Shown in pieces: positions 21,425 through 29,429 of a DNA stretch of 42,257 nt (position 1 is its first letter; each line of letters starts with the position of its first letter). The notes below the pieces were generated by a model, which made no database searches, was not told the DNA's origin, and saw only the letters and a program-made list of their open reading frames with translations. The DNA is from Acidobacteriota bacterium (GTDB lineage Bacteria > Acidobacteriota > Vicinamibacteria > Vicinamibacterales > CAVVIG01): positions 1-42,257 of the forward strand of contig JACPZW010000038.1 of NCBI GenBank assembly GCA_016195265.1, written 5' to 3'. The position numbers and the translations under genes were made by a program.

Positions 21425-21439
21425 GAGAACATTCTATCT

Positions 21440-21525
21440 GGGCATCGAGTCATCTGGTTATCGAGTCACTGGAGAGATCCCATCGATCGATCAAATGACT
21501 CGACAACCACATGACTCGATGACCC
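21440..21525. repeat. Short-word inverted repeat (ATCGAGTCA) upstream of the TIM-barrel gene
   Basis: Arms 21440-21470 and 21495-21525 are reverse complements at about 27 of 30 positions, with a 24-base spacer. Each arm holds two copies of TCGAGTCA. It fills the gap after the phosphotransferase gene. Confidence 0.9.
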
Positions 21526-21537
21526 AATTCGGTCGCG

Positions 21538-22563
21538 TCAGCGCAGCTCTTCGATGTACGTCGCCAGCAGTTCCCGCAGGCGCGCGAAGCGGGGGTACTT
21601 CTCGAGGTTGGTCCGCGCGTAGCGCAGCGTGCGCGGCATGTACTGAATGTAGACGCCGTTGCGCCGCGCCATCGTCTGATACCCGAACGTCCCGAGCGCC
21701 TTCAGATTGCGCTGCAGCGCCATCAGATCGAAACGGCGGCGGAACTCTTGGGGACGGGAGTCGGCGTGCGGCTCTCCGACTCCCGTCCCCTTTTTCAGTG
21801 CCAGAAAGTACGCAATCAGCTCGTCGAGCTCGCGGTCCGTGATGTCGACGTAGGAGTCGCGCAAGAGCGAGACGAGGTCGTAGGTGTCCGGCCCCATCCG
21901 CGCGTCCTGGAAGTCGATGATGCAGAGGCTGCCGCCGTGCAGCATCAGGTTGCGGCTGTGGTAGTCGCGATGGCACAGCACGCGCGGCTCGGCGGCCAGC
22001 TCGGTGACGATGGCGGACCATTCCGCCGCGAGTGCACCGCGGTGCGTCGCTGACAGGGCGCCGCCGCGGTAGCCTTCCAGAAAGTTCCTGACGAAGTACT
22101 CGAGCTCCCAGGTCAGTTTCTCGACGTCGAACGCGATCCGGTAGGGCACGTAGCGCGACGACTGGAACTCCGCGCCGCGGCGCTGGAGCTGGTCGATGAG
22201 CGCGACGGCCTGGCGGTAGAGCGCGGCGTGCTCGCTGGGCGAGGCCGCGCCGAGGTGCGCCTGGAGCGTGACGTCGCCGAGATCTTCGAGCGCGATGATC
22301 CCGCCCTCGTCCGAGTGGCCGAGAATCGCGGGGACGGGCAGCGGAATCCGCTGCAGCAGCTGCGCGACGTTGGCGAAGGGGAGCGACGCGAAGTCGATGG
22401 GCCCCGTGTGCAGCGCGAGCACGAACGTTGGACGTCCGGCCGGCAGGATTCTGAAGTAACGGCGGTCCGACGCGTCGCCCGTCAGAGGCACGACGCGCGC
22501 CGTGGGTTCGGCAAGCTGGCTGTCGCGCAGAAAGCGTTCGATGCGATCGCGATGTTCAGTCAT
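21538..22563 (-). CDS. AmgK-like sugar kinase (aminoglycoside phosphotransferase fold)
   Basis: The 341-residue protein has the APH-fold motifs HRDYHSRNLML (catalytic Asp) and IIDFQDARMGPDTYDLVSLLRDSYVDI, the form seen in AmgK, the anomeric kinase of MurNAc/GlcNAc. The nucleotidyltransferase gene just upstream would be the MurU partner, so cell-wall sugar recycling to UDP-MurNAc is the best guess. The peptide KKGTGVGEPHADSRPQ is encoded by a perfect 15-bp inverted repeat (21750-21790) and seems inserted into a loop. A 194-base repeat array separates it from the upstream gene. Confidence 0.8.
   Translation of the reverse strand: MTEHRDRIERFLRDSQLAEPTARVVPLTGDASDRRYFRILPAGRPTFVLALHTGPIDFASLPFANVAQLLQRIPLPVPAILGHSDEGGIIALEDLGDVTLQAHLGAASPSEHAALYRQAVALIDQLQRRGAEFQSSRYVPYRIAFDVEKLTWELEYFVRNFLEGYRGGALSATHRGALAAEWSAIVTELAAEPRVLCHRDYHSRNLMLHGGSLCIIDFQDARMGPDTYDLVSLLRDSYVDITDRELDELIAYFLALKKGTGVGEPHADSRPQEFRRRFDLMALQRNLKALGTFGYQTMARRNGVYIQYMPRTLRYARTNLEKYPRFARLRELLATYIEELR
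21750..21790. repeat. Perfect 15-bp inverted repeat inside the AmgK-like gene
   Basis: GGGGACGGGAGTCGG at 21750-21764 faces its exact complement at 21776-21790, with an 11-base loop. It is in frame and related to the GGGGACGGGGA element in truB. Confidence 0.9.
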
Positions 22564-22570
22564 GAGATGT

Positions 22571-22763
22571 GGCCGGGGTCCTCAGCTGTAGGCCGGGTCC
22601 TCAGCTGTAGGCCGGGTCCTCAGCTGTAGGCCGGGTCCTCAGCTGTAGGCCGGATCCTCAGCTGTAGGCCGGGTCCTTTCGGACCCGGCTCGATCAGGCG
22701 GGTCCCAAAGGACCCGCCTACAGCTCGCACAACCAGGCGGGTCCCGAAGGACCCGCCCTACAG
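22571..22763. repeat. REP array: five 19-20 bp tandem half-units plus three full palindromes
   Basis: Five copies of a unit GGCCGGGTCCTCAGCTGTA (22571-22666) lead into a full hairpin GCCGGGTCC-tttc-GGACCCGGC (22668-22689). Two inverted copies AGGCGGGTCC...GGACCCGCC follow (22696-22719 and 22735-22758). The last one contains the stop TAG (22758-22760) of the nucleotidyltransferase gene. It fills the 194-base gap between two same-strand genes. Confidence 0.92.
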
Positions 22764-23738
22764 ATCCAGCGGCGTCGCCGCGATGTTGTCATCGCGCGCG
22801 ATGAGTATCGATCGTCGATGGGCCGCGCCGGCCGGAACGCGCACGCCATCGGTCACGATGCATTCGTCGAGAGTGGCACCGGCGCCGACCTCCACATCGT
22901 CCCACAGAATCGATTGCGTGACGCGCGCCGATGGATCGATCCGCGCGTTGCGGCCGGGGGGCGCGTCTCCGCCCGCCGCGAGCAACGCCTGCGACGTCCG
23001 CCAGTAATCGGCGGGCGTGCCGACGTCCCAGAAGTTCGCGTCGCAGACGAACCCGCGCACCGCGCCCGGCCGCGTGGCAATCAACGCGTCATAGACGCCG
23101 CCGATGGACGCCGCGGGCTCTCCGGGAATCAGCGCCGCAAACGCGGACGCCTGGACGATCTGCACGCCGATGAAATGATGCGAGCCCCTGGCCGCCGGAC
23201 CGCGGCGAGGAAAGCCGGTGACGCGCATCTGATCGTCGAGCGCGACGCCGCCGTAGCGATCGAACTCGAGGTTCGGCACGAGCGCGAGCGTCACCAGGGC
23301 GCTGGACGCGGCGTGCGCGTCGAGCATCGGCGCCAGCGGGAGATCCGTGAGCGTGTCTCCGTTCACGATCAGGAACGTGTCCACGGCGATCAACGGCAGC
23401 GCGAGCCGCGGTCCGCCCGCGCTTCCCAGGACGCGCGGTTCCCATGAATAGCGCACGCGCGCCCCGAGGTCGGCGCCGTCGCCGACGACCGCCGCGATCG
23501 TTTCCGGGCGGTGATGGAGGTTGAGGACCAGGTCGCTGACGCCCTGCGCGGCGAGCCACGCGATAATCCGGCGGATCAGCGGCTCGCCCGCCACAGGCAG
23601 CGCCGGCTTCGCGCGAACGTCAGTGAGAGGGCGGAGGCGGGTGCCGAGCCCCGCAGTGAGCACCAGCGCGTGATTAATCAGAGGATCTACTCGTCGTCGA
23701 AGATCATGTCGGTCACGGGGACGCCGCGCCGCTGGCAT
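22758..23738 (-). CDS. Sugar nucleotidyltransferase, MurU-like, with a hexapeptide tail
   Basis: The protein (about 326 residues from ATG at 23738) has the nucleotidyltransferase signature LTAGLGTRLRPL, then KPALPVAGEPL, NGDTLTDLPL and DVGTPADYWR. The tail NARIDPSARVTQSILWDDVEVGAGA looks like a left-handed beta-helix. It should transfer UMP or GMP to a sugar-1-phosphate; beside an AmgK-like kinase, MurNAc-1-P is plausible. The start is doubtful: family proteins begin around INHALVLTAGLG, and near that point only CTG (23681) or ATT (23678) exist, 5-8 bases after the CYTH stop. ATG at 23738 overlaps the CYTH gene by 52 bases. The stop codon is part of a REP palindrome. Confidence 0.82.
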   Translation of the reverse strand: MPAARRPRDRHDLRRRVDPLINHALVLTAGLGTRLRPLTDVRAKPALPVAGEPLIRRIIAWLAAQGVSDLVLNLHHRPETIAAVVGDGADLGARVRYSWEPRVLGSAGGPRLALPLIAVDTFLIVNGDTLTDLPLAPMLDAHAASSALVTLALVPNLEFDRYGGVALDDQMRVTGFPRRGPAARGSHHFIGVQIVQASAFAALIPGEPAASIGGVYDALIATRPGAVRGFVCDANFWDVGTPADYWRTSQALLAAGGDAPPGRNARIDPSARVTQSILWDDVEVGAGATLDECIVTDGVRVPAGAAHRRSILIARDDNIAATPLDL

Positions 23739-24244
23739 TCGAGCACCCACAGCCACCGGTACGAGTCCAGTAGGTAGTCCGATGTGCCGCGGCCGAGCGC
23801 CTCGGCCATCTCGGTGATGCCGCGGTCGCCGCCTTCGATTTCCACGAAGACGCCCGCCGGCGTTTCGTCCACGGCGACGATCACGTCGTCGAGCGAAAAC
23901 TCTTCGCGGTACTTCTGGTACCGGAACCAGACGGTGAAGCCCAGCTCCTCGAGCATTCGCAGCATGGTCGTGCCGTCGCCCACCATCGTTTCGAGCTCGT
24001 CGCGCAGCTTCATCGCCGACGGCTGAACGGGACCCTTGAAGGTCAGGATGCTCTTGCCCGACTCCACGCGCAGGCGCAGCACGCAGCGGCGGCGGTGCAG
24101 CGTTTCATCGGCGGTGTCGAGGAGGCAGTCTTCCTGCAGCCTGCGGCCGCGCAGCGGCGTCGCGCCCGTGGCCAGGATGGCGGCGCGCGCCGCGTCCGCG
24201 CTCTCGAACCGGAGTTTGATCTCGCGCTCGAGGATGGCCGTCAT
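23687..24244 (-). CDS. CYTH domain protein (class IV adenylate cyclase / triphosphatase type)
   Basis: The 185-residue protein begins TAILEREIKLRF, the ExExK metal and triphosphate motif of the CYTH tunnel fold. Alternating charged strands follow (CVLRLRVES, ILTFKGP, KLRDELET, YQKYREEF, VAVDETPAGVFVEIEG). CyaB-like members make cAMP; many others hydrolyse tripolyphosphate or thiamine triphosphate, so the activity is open. The gene overlaps the start region of the nucleotidyltransferase. Confidence 0.85.
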   Translation of the reverse strand: MTAILEREIKLRFESADAARAAILATGATPLRGRRLQEDCLLDTADETLHRRRCVLRLRVESGKSILTFKGPVQPSAMKLRDELETMVGDGTTMLRMLEELGFTVWFRYQKYREEFSLDDVIVAVDETPAGVFVEIEGGDRGITEMAEALGRGTSDYLLDSYRWLWVLECQRRGVPVTDMIFDDE

Positions 24245-24275
24245 GAAGGGCTATTTAAGTCCCGCACCCGGCAAA

Positions 24276-25130
24276 TTACAACGCAATCCTGCGGCCGGTG
24301 TTCGGAGCCGCCGGGTCCGGTTGGAACCGGAGCCAGACGACTCGAACGAACACATACATCGTGAAGCACTCAAGCGCGAACGCCGGAAAGCCCAGGTATC
24401 CGGGCACGGGCATTTCGAAAATCTTGATGTGCTCCATGATCGGCACCGTGTACCGCCACTTCGCGCGCGACCAGTAGTTCCAGAATTCCCAGAGGCCGCC
24501 GCACAGGAACCCGCTGAGGATTAGGTTGATCAACCGATCCGATTGCCCGTGGCGCCAGTCGTCGAGCAGCGACGCGCCGCCGAGCCGCGCGTTGATCGGA
24601 TCGAGAAGGAAAACGAAGCCGAGCCAGATGGGCGCCGCCAGGTAGCGCGCGATTGCTGGCGACGCAAGGAACGGACACGCCAGCATGAGTGCGCCGGCGA
24701 CGATGAAGAGGGCAGGAGGGGCAGGAGGGGCAGGAAGGGTGATTTCCCCTCCCGCCTTTCCCGCCCTCAACACCGCGATCAATTCAGCTCCTTCGAATAT
24801 CGCGGGCCAAATCGTCGCGAACGACCACGCGTAGCCGAAGGAGCGCAGCGCGGCGTTCTCCGGCAGGCCGACGTAATTCCAATTGTCGATGATCAGGTTG
24901 TAGCCCTCGAATACCGCCCACAGCGGGATCGAGACGAAGGCGAGCGCCGCGAATTCGCGCGGCGCCGATCGCATCCACGAATTCCCGCGCGCGCGGTAGA
25001 CGATGGCGTCCGCGAAGAGGATGAAGCCCGTCCACGCGATCGGCGTGTTCCACGACCAGAAGGGCTCGATCTGCGCGAGGGTAGCTGCTTCCGAGCCGAT
25101 CATGATCAGCAGACCGACGTAGATATTCAC
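24276..25130 (-). CDS. Polytopic membrane protein, unknown function
   Basis: About 284 residues from GTG at 25130 (ATG at 25103 is the alternative; upstream codons are repeat sequence). Hydrophobic segments are seen in APREFAALAFVSIPLWAVF, APPALFIVAGALMLACPFL, PIWLGFVFLLDPI, ILSGFLCGGLWEFW and ALECFTMYVFVRVVWL. Conserved-looking blocks are EPFWSWNTPIAWTG, YNLIIDNWNYVGLPE and WEFWNYWSRAKWRYTVP. I do not recognise the family. The Pro/Ala stretch APPAPPA comes from GGCAGGAGG words read in frame. It ends 31 bases before the CYTH start. Confidence 0.7.
   Translation of the reverse strand: MNIYVGLLIMIGSEAATLAQIEPFWSWNTPIAWTGFILFADAIVYRARGNSWMRSAPREFAALAFVSIPLWAVFEGYNLIIDNWNYVGLPENAALRSFGYAWSFATIWPAIFEGAELIAVLRAGKAGGEITLPAPPAPPALFIVAGALMLACPFLASPAIARYLAAPIWLGFVFLLDPINARLGGASLLDDWRHGQSDRLINLILSGFLCGGLWEFWNYWSRAKWRYTVPIMEHIKIFEMPVPGYLGFPAFALECFTMYVFVRVVWLRFQPDPAAPNTGRRIAL
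24710..24768. repeat. Short-word inverted repeat (GGGGCAGGA) inside the membrane protein gene
   Basis: Three GGGGCAGGA words (24710-24739) face CCCTCCCGCC and CCCGCCCTC words (24747-24768). It is in frame as Leu-Pro-Ala-rich peptide. Confidence 0.75.
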
Positions 25131-25204
25131 CACGGAGGACACTGAGGACACGGAGATAGAGCCCCAATGGTTTTCCCCTCCGCGTCCTCCGTGTCCTCTC
25201 TGGT
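25129..25204. repeat. Short-word inverted repeat (ACGGAGGAC) between MidA-like and membrane protein genes
   Basis: Arms 25129-25155 and 25178-25204 are complementary at about 22 of 27 positions, built of GGAGGACAC and GAGGACACG words. It borders the start of the membrane protein. Confidence 0.85.
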
Positions 25205-25213
25205 TCATGTTTC

Positions 25214-26434
25214 TTACGTCACGCGCATACTGAAGGAACAGCCGCGCAGCGAAGGCGTGCCGACGCCCTTCCCGAGGATCAGCACCTTGTGCGTGCTGCC
25301 GAGCCCGCCGGGTTGGACCAGTGTGTTCAGATTGCGGGTTGAGGACTGCGGATTGCGGAGGGAGGGGAGCAGGCCCAGCAGGAAATAGGTCTGATCGAGA
25401 AACCCGATCGTCGTCAGCCCTTCGGCCTCGGCCGCAACCTGGATGCTGGTGAAATCGACGTGCGCCGTCAGGTCCTGCTCGCCGGGCCGCTCCAGCCACG
25501 CGGGCGCCCCCGCCACCTCGGGCCCCGCGCTCCGATGTCCGGAGAACGCCGTCAGCGTGCCTGACGCATGCGCGACCGAGTAGAGCTCGCGCGCCGGGTG
25601 GCCGTAATCGATGAGGATCAGGAATCCACGGCGCAGCCGCCGCGCCGACTCGCGGACCCAGTCGACAGCGCGCAGATTGATCTCGACGCGCCACGCGGGC
25701 TCGAGCGTGACGTCGGCGCGTTCGAGATAGTCCTGCAGCGCGGGCGTTGACGGCGGTCCTTCGACGATCTGCAACGCGTCGCTCGCGCGGCTCACGCCTC
25801 GTCCCTCGGCGATGCTCGCGACGACCCCGAGCGAGTCGAGGGGCCGCGCTGCGGAGGTCGTGCGAGCGACGTACACCTCGCGCAGGCCGTCCTCGCGCAT
25901 CACGACCTGATGGACCGGGAACGCGTCGAGCAGTTCGTTCGCGATCAGCACGCCCTCGAACGAATCGGGCAGCGATGCGCCGGAGGAAGAGAGCCGCGCC
26001 GCGACGTCGCCCAGCGTCTCATGCTGCGCGCCGCGCGCGGTCGCGCTCGTCTCGACGAGGTGCAGATGAACCGAGTCGTAGAACGCGGGGTCGCGCCGCT
26101 GCGCCGCGCGCAGGATGTCGGTGGACAACCGGCCGTTGCCGGCGCCTACTTCAACAAGATCAAAGGGCTGAGGGCTGAGGGCTGAGGGCTGGTGGCTGGT
26201 GGCTGGTGGCTGGCAAAGAATCTGAAACATCTCCTCGATTTGGATCTCGAGGAGCTCGCCGAACAGCGGGCCGACGTCGACGCTGGTAAAAAAATCGCCC
26301 GCGCGGCCCGATCGTCTGGCGGCGCGGGCGTAGTAGCCGAACTCCGGATGATAGAGCGCCAGATCCATGAACGCGGCCACCGTCAGCGGCCCGCGTTCAC
26401 CGATGATGTCAGTCAGCGACTCCGCGATCTCCAA
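25214..26434 (-). CDS. MidA/NDUFAF7-family SAM-dependent methyltransferase
   Basis: The 406-residue protein has the COG1565 layout: GPLTVAAFMDLALYHPEFGYYA, GDFFTSVDVGPLFGELL, the SAM site LVEVGAGNGRLSTDIL, then VLIANELLDAFPVHQVV and LILIDYGHPARELY. The mitochondrial homologue methylates an arginine of a complex I subunit; the bacterial role is unclear. The start is TTG at 26434, again next to a repeat with no Shine-Dalgarno sequence. Two linkers are repeat-derived. CQPPATSHQPSALSPQPF (about 75-92), just before the SAM site, is encoded by GGGCTGA/GGTGGCT words. RNPQSSTRNLN near the C-terminus is encoded by GCGGATTG words. Confidence 0.88.
   Translation of the reverse strand: MEIAESLTDIIGERGPLTVAAFMDLALYHPEFGYYARAARRSGRAGDFFTSVDVGPLFGELLEIQIEEMFQILCQPPATSHQPSALSPQPFDLVEVGAGNGRLSTDILRAAQRRDPAFYDSVHLHLVETSATARGAQHETLGDVAARLSSSGASLPDSFEGVLIANELLDAFPVHQVVMREDGLREVYVARTTSAARPLDSLGVVASIAEGRGVSRASDALQIVEGPPSTPALQDYLERADVTLEPAWRVEINLRAVDWVRESARRLRRGFLILIDYGHPARELYSVAHASGTLTAFSGHRSAGPEVAGAPAWLERPGEQDLTAHVDFTSIQVAAEAEGLTTIGFLDQTYFLLGLLPSLRNPQSSTRNLNTLVQPGGLGSTHKVLILGKGVGTPSLRGCSFSMRVT
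25331..25358. repeat. Short-word repeat (GCGGATT) inside the MidA-like gene
   Basis: ATTGCGGGTTGAGGACTGCGG and a further GATTGCGG repeat the same word as the element before smc (1128-1226), some 24 kb away. It is read in frame. Confidence 0.75.
26164..26214. repeat. Short-word repeat (GGGCTGA, GGTGGCT) inside the MidA-like gene
   Basis: Three to four GGGCTGA words are followed by four GGTGGCT words, in frame. Two different words follow one another, as if one array had been extended with a new word. Confidence 0.85.
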
Positions 26435-26467
26435 TCTGAAATCTGACTTCTGAAATCTGAAATCTCA
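26432..26467. repeat. Short-word repeat (AAATCTG) between htrA and MidA-like genes
   Basis: The word AATCTGA/AAATCTC is repeated four to five times. It fills the 30-base gap and overlaps the start of one gene and the stop of the other. Confidence 0.8.
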
Positions 26468-28066
26468 GTCCTTCTTGACCGGTACGAAGGTTTCTCCGCC
26501 ATCACGCCAGACGAGAATCCGCGCGATGCGGCCCGACGCCACCTTGCCGAGCTCGCGCGCCGCTTCCGCGGCGTTCGCGACCGGCTTCCCGTTGACGGAC
26601 AGGATGACGTCGCCCTGGCGCAGGACCCCGGCGGACGCGCCGTCCTGATCCACTTCCATGATCACCGCGCCGGTCTGCCCCGACGGCAGGCGAAGGCGGC
26701 GCGCCATCGCCGGATTCACGTTGTCCAGCGTCAGGCCGAAGCCGCTCGCGCCCTGCGTGTCGGGCTGCGTCTGATCCTGCTGCGGCGTCCGCCGCGTCGT
26801 GTTCTGTTCCGCCTCGAGATCCAGCTCCTCGACGGTGACGTTGAGCGTCTTCTCCTGCTTCTCGCGCAGCACCTTGACCGGCACGGTCGTGCCGGGCTTG
26901 GTCGCGACGACCATCTTGACGAGCGAATCGTTGTTGACGACCGGCCGGCCGTTGTATTCGATGATGACGTCGCCCGGCTTGACGCCGGCTTTCGACGCCG
27001 CGCCGGCGGCCGGCACCTGCGAAACGAGCGCGCCCTTGCGCTCCTTGAGCCCGAACTCGTCCAGCGCCTCGCGCGGGATGGCCACGACCGACACGCCGAT
27101 GCGCCCGCGCGTGACCTTGCCGGTGCGCAGCTGCGGCAGCAGCTCACGGACCGTGTTGCTCGGCACGGCGAAGCCGATCCCGATGTTCCCTTCGTTGCGC
27201 GAGTTGGTGATGATGGCGGTGTTCATGCCGATCACTTCGCCGCGCACGTTCAGCAGCGGCCCGCCCGAGTTGCCCGGGTTGATTGCCGCGTCGGTCTGCA
27301 GCATGTCGTTCGTGCGCCCGTTCGACACCGGGAATGCCCGCGACGTCGCGCTGATCACGCCGACCGTGACCGTGTGCGCGTAGCCGAACGGATTGCCGAT
27401 TGCCATCACCCAGTCGCCGGCCTCGATCCTCGACGAGTCGCCGAACTTCGCCTCGACGAGCGGATGATTCGGCTTGTCCACGAGCTCAATCAGCGCGCTG
27501 TCCGTCAGCGGATCGCGTCCGACGACCTTGGCCCTGTACGTGACGTCCTCGTCGTCGTCGCCGAAAAGCGCCACTTCGATCTTGACCGCGTCTTCGACGA
27601 CGTGGTTGTTGGTGAGGATCAGGCCGTCCTTGCTGATGATGAAGCCCGTGCCCGCGGCGCGCGTCGTCTGCTCGCGCTGGCGGTTGCCGCCCTGGCCCTG
27701 GCCTTGTCCTTGGCCGCGCCCGCGGCCGCTCGGCGGCGGCGTGTCGTCGCCGGGATTGCCGAAGAAGCGATGGAACAGGTCGTCGGGAGCGCCGCCGCCG
27801 CCGAAGAAGTCGGTCAGATCCTGCGACTTGGTCTTCATCTCCGTCCGGATGTTGACCACCATCGGCGTGACCGCCTTGGCGATGTTGCGGAACGTCGACG
27901 CGTCGATCGGACCCGTGAGCGGTGCGCTGTTCATCGGCGGCACCGCGATGGTCTGCGCCGACGAGGTCGGCGAGAGGTCGAGCCGCGAGGCGAGGACCAT
28001 GCCGACGAACAACGAAGCGGTCGCGATCAGGACGCCGTAGAAGAGCGTGGTCTTGCGCGTTGACAT
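26465..28066 (-). CDS. DegP/HtrA-family periplasmic serine protease
   Basis: The 533-residue protein has an N-terminal membrane anchor or signal (LFYGVLIATASLFVGMVLA) and a trypsin-like domain with the triad His in NNHVV, Asp in DPLTDSALIEL and Ser in GNSGGPLLN. Two PDZ domains follow (about 305-395 and 430-525). A Gly/Gln tract (GRGQGQGQGQGG) lies in the LA loop. It degrades or refolds misfolded envelope proteins. ATG at 28066 follows AGGAGG by 4 bases, one of the clearest ribosome-binding sites here. Confidence 0.96.
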   Translation of the reverse strand: MSTRKTTLFYGVLIATASLFVGMVLASRLDLSPTSSAQTIAVPPMNSAPLTGPIDASTFRNIAKAVTPMVVNIRTEMKTKSQDLTDFFGGGGAPDDLFHRFFGNPGDDTPPPSGRGRGQGQGQGQGGNRQREQTTRAAGTGFIISKDGLILTNNHVVEDAVKIEVALFGDDDEDVTYRAKVVGRDPLTDSALIELVDKPNHPLVEAKFGDSSRIEAGDWVMAIGNPFGYAHTVTVGVISATSRAFPVSNGRTNDMLQTDAAINPGNSGGPLLNVRGEVIGMNTAIITNSRNEGNIGIGFAVPSNTVRELLPQLRTGKVTRGRIGVSVVAIPREALDEFGLKERKGALVSQVPAAGAASKAGVKPGDVIIEYNGRPVVNNDSLVKMVVATKPGTTVPVKVLREKQEKTLNVTVEELDLEAEQNTTRRTPQQDQTQPDTQGASGFGLTLDNVNPAMARRLRLPSGQTGAVIMEVDQDGASAGVLRQGDVILSVNGKPVANAAEAARELGKVASGRIARILVWRDGGETFVPVKKD

Positions 28067-28090
28067 CAAACCTCCTGGAAGTGCGATCGG

Positions 28091-28129
28091 AATTATGAAT
28101 TAAGAATTGAGAATTCCGAATTCATAATT
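28091..28129. repeat. AT-rich short-word inverted repeat (GAATTAA) between the M24 and htrA genes
   Basis: AATTATGAATT at 28091-28101 and AATTCATAATT at 28119-28129 are exact complements, with GAATTAA and GAATTGA words between. The AT content contrasts sharply with the genes. Confidence 0.85.
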
Positions 28130-29339
28130 TCACGATTTCAGTTTGCAGCGGGCCAGTCACCGCCGCGTCGCGCGGGGCGACGATCATGTTGATTTCCGTC
28201 CGGACGCCGAAGTCGTCGAAATAGACGCCGGGCTCGATGGTAAAGCCGGTGCCCGGAAGGAGCCGCCGGTCGTCGTGCGTCTCGTAGTCGTCCATGTTGA
28301 CGCCGTAGCCGTGCACCGTTTCGCCGAGGCTGTGGCCGGTCCGGTGCAGGATGCGGTCGCCGTAGCCCGCATCCTTTATTACTATTGTTGCCGCGCGATC
28401 CACTTCCCATCCGCGCAGCTCGCGTCCCTCGCGCGCGGCCTGCTGCACGAGCGCGATGCCCGCGTCGCGCGCCTTGCAGATTGTTGCGAACGCTTTCACG
28501 AAGCGCTCCGGAATGTCGCGGCCCGTGAAGCCCATCCACGTGATGTCGGCGTACACGGCGCCGGGCCGGTCGAGCTTGCCCCACAGATCGAGAAGGACGA
28601 TTTCGTTCGCCCGAATCGAGCGGTGCGCGGTCCTGGTCGGCAGGTAATGCGGATTGCCCGCGTTCTCCTGGGCCGACACGTTCGGGTCGGAGTCGGCGAT
28701 CAGCCCTTCATCGCGAAACCAGCCGGCCATCAATTGCTGGATATCGTACTCGGTCGTCGGCGTTCCGTCGCGCAACCGCTGCGCGACCGCTGCAAGCGCG
28801 CGATCCTTGATCCGATACAGCGCCTCGGAGGCCGCGCGATGCGTGGCAATCGCGGCGGCGTCCCACACGGCGGAGAAGCGTTGAATGAGATCGCCCGACG
28901 ACACGACCTCGACGCCCCCGGCCTGGCGAATCAGCTCGACCGTGCCGGCGTCCACGCGCGCGACGTACGGAATCGCGCAGCCGGCCGAATACTCCATCGC
29001 GATGCGCTTCGTGCCGGCGAGCAGGCGGCGCAGGCCGCCTTCGAGCTGATCGCGGCCCGCGTACCGCTCGCTCGATCCTGGAAGGTGGGCGAGCGAGTCT
29101 TTCTCGATCTTGTGTACGAGCGCGCGCGGCTCGCCGGTCGCCGGAATCAGGTAATACCAGCGGCGCGTCGCGAGGTGTCCGCCCTGGCGGTTCACGCCGG
29201 TAATGTCGGCGGCGATCGGATTCAGGCCGCAAAAGTCGTATAACAGCCAGCCGTCGAGCCCGTCGGCCCGCAAGGCCGCCTGCACCGCGGCGACGTCCAA
29301 TTTTACGGATGGGTCGGCCGCAACCTGGGGCGAAGACAT
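28122..29339 (-). CDS. M24 family Xaa-Pro-type metallopeptidase
   Basis: The 405-residue protein has a creatinase-like N-terminal domain and a pita-bread C-terminal domain. Metal ligands are visible as Asp in LLDLWG, Asp in ADITWMG, His in HRTGHSLG, Glu in TIEPGVY and Glu in RTEINMI. It lacks a signal peptide, so it should be cytosolic and act on proline-containing peptides. On the - strand CTATAC lies about 10 bases before the ATG, so a leaderless transcript is possible. Confidence 0.92.
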   Translation of the reverse strand: MSSPQVAADPSVKLDVAAVQAALRADGLDGWLLYDFCGLNPIAADITGVNRQGGHLATRRWYYLIPATGEPRALVHKIEKDSLAHLPGSSERYAGRDQLEGGLRRLLAGTKRIAMEYSAGCAIPYVARVDAGTVELIRQAGGVEVVSSGDLIQRFSAVWDAAAIATHRAASEALYRIKDRALAAVAQRLRDGTPTTEYDIQQLMAGWFRDEGLIADSDPNVSAQENAGNPHYLPTRTAHRSIRANEIVLLDLWGKLDRPGAVYADITWMGFTGRDIPERFVKAFATICKARDAGIALVQQAAREGRELRGWEVDRAATIVIKDAGYGDRILHRTGHSLGETVHGYGVNMDDYETHDDRRLLPGTGFTIEPGVYFDDFGVRTEINMIVAPRDAAVTGPLQTEIVKL

Positions 29340-29385
29340 CCTGACAAGTATAGCCGCCTTCGCGCGTCGCGCTTCGGCGTGACGC

Positions 29386-29391
29386 TATAAT
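29386..29391 (+). promoter_or_regulatory. Likely -10 box of the VWFA protein gene
   Basis: A perfect TATAAT lies 39 bases before the ATG at 29430, in the 90-base divergent gap. No convincing -35 hexamer is seen 17 bases upstream. Confidence 0.45.
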
Positions 29392-29429
29392 CGATTCACG
29401 TTCGATTGCCAGCGCAAGGTGTGAAATAT

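Noticed and set aside
22571..22666. CRISPR-like tandem repeats
   Set aside because: The units follow each other without spacers and are half-REP sequences; no cas genes are present.
25131..25694. Upstream in-frame extension of the membrane protein
   Set aside because: It runs through a short-word repeat and into the MidA-like gene in another frame; its composition is unlike the membrane protein.
28091..28129. IS or transposon end
   Set aside because: The 11-bp palindromic arms have no transposase gene or target duplication nearby; it fits the short-word repeat class.
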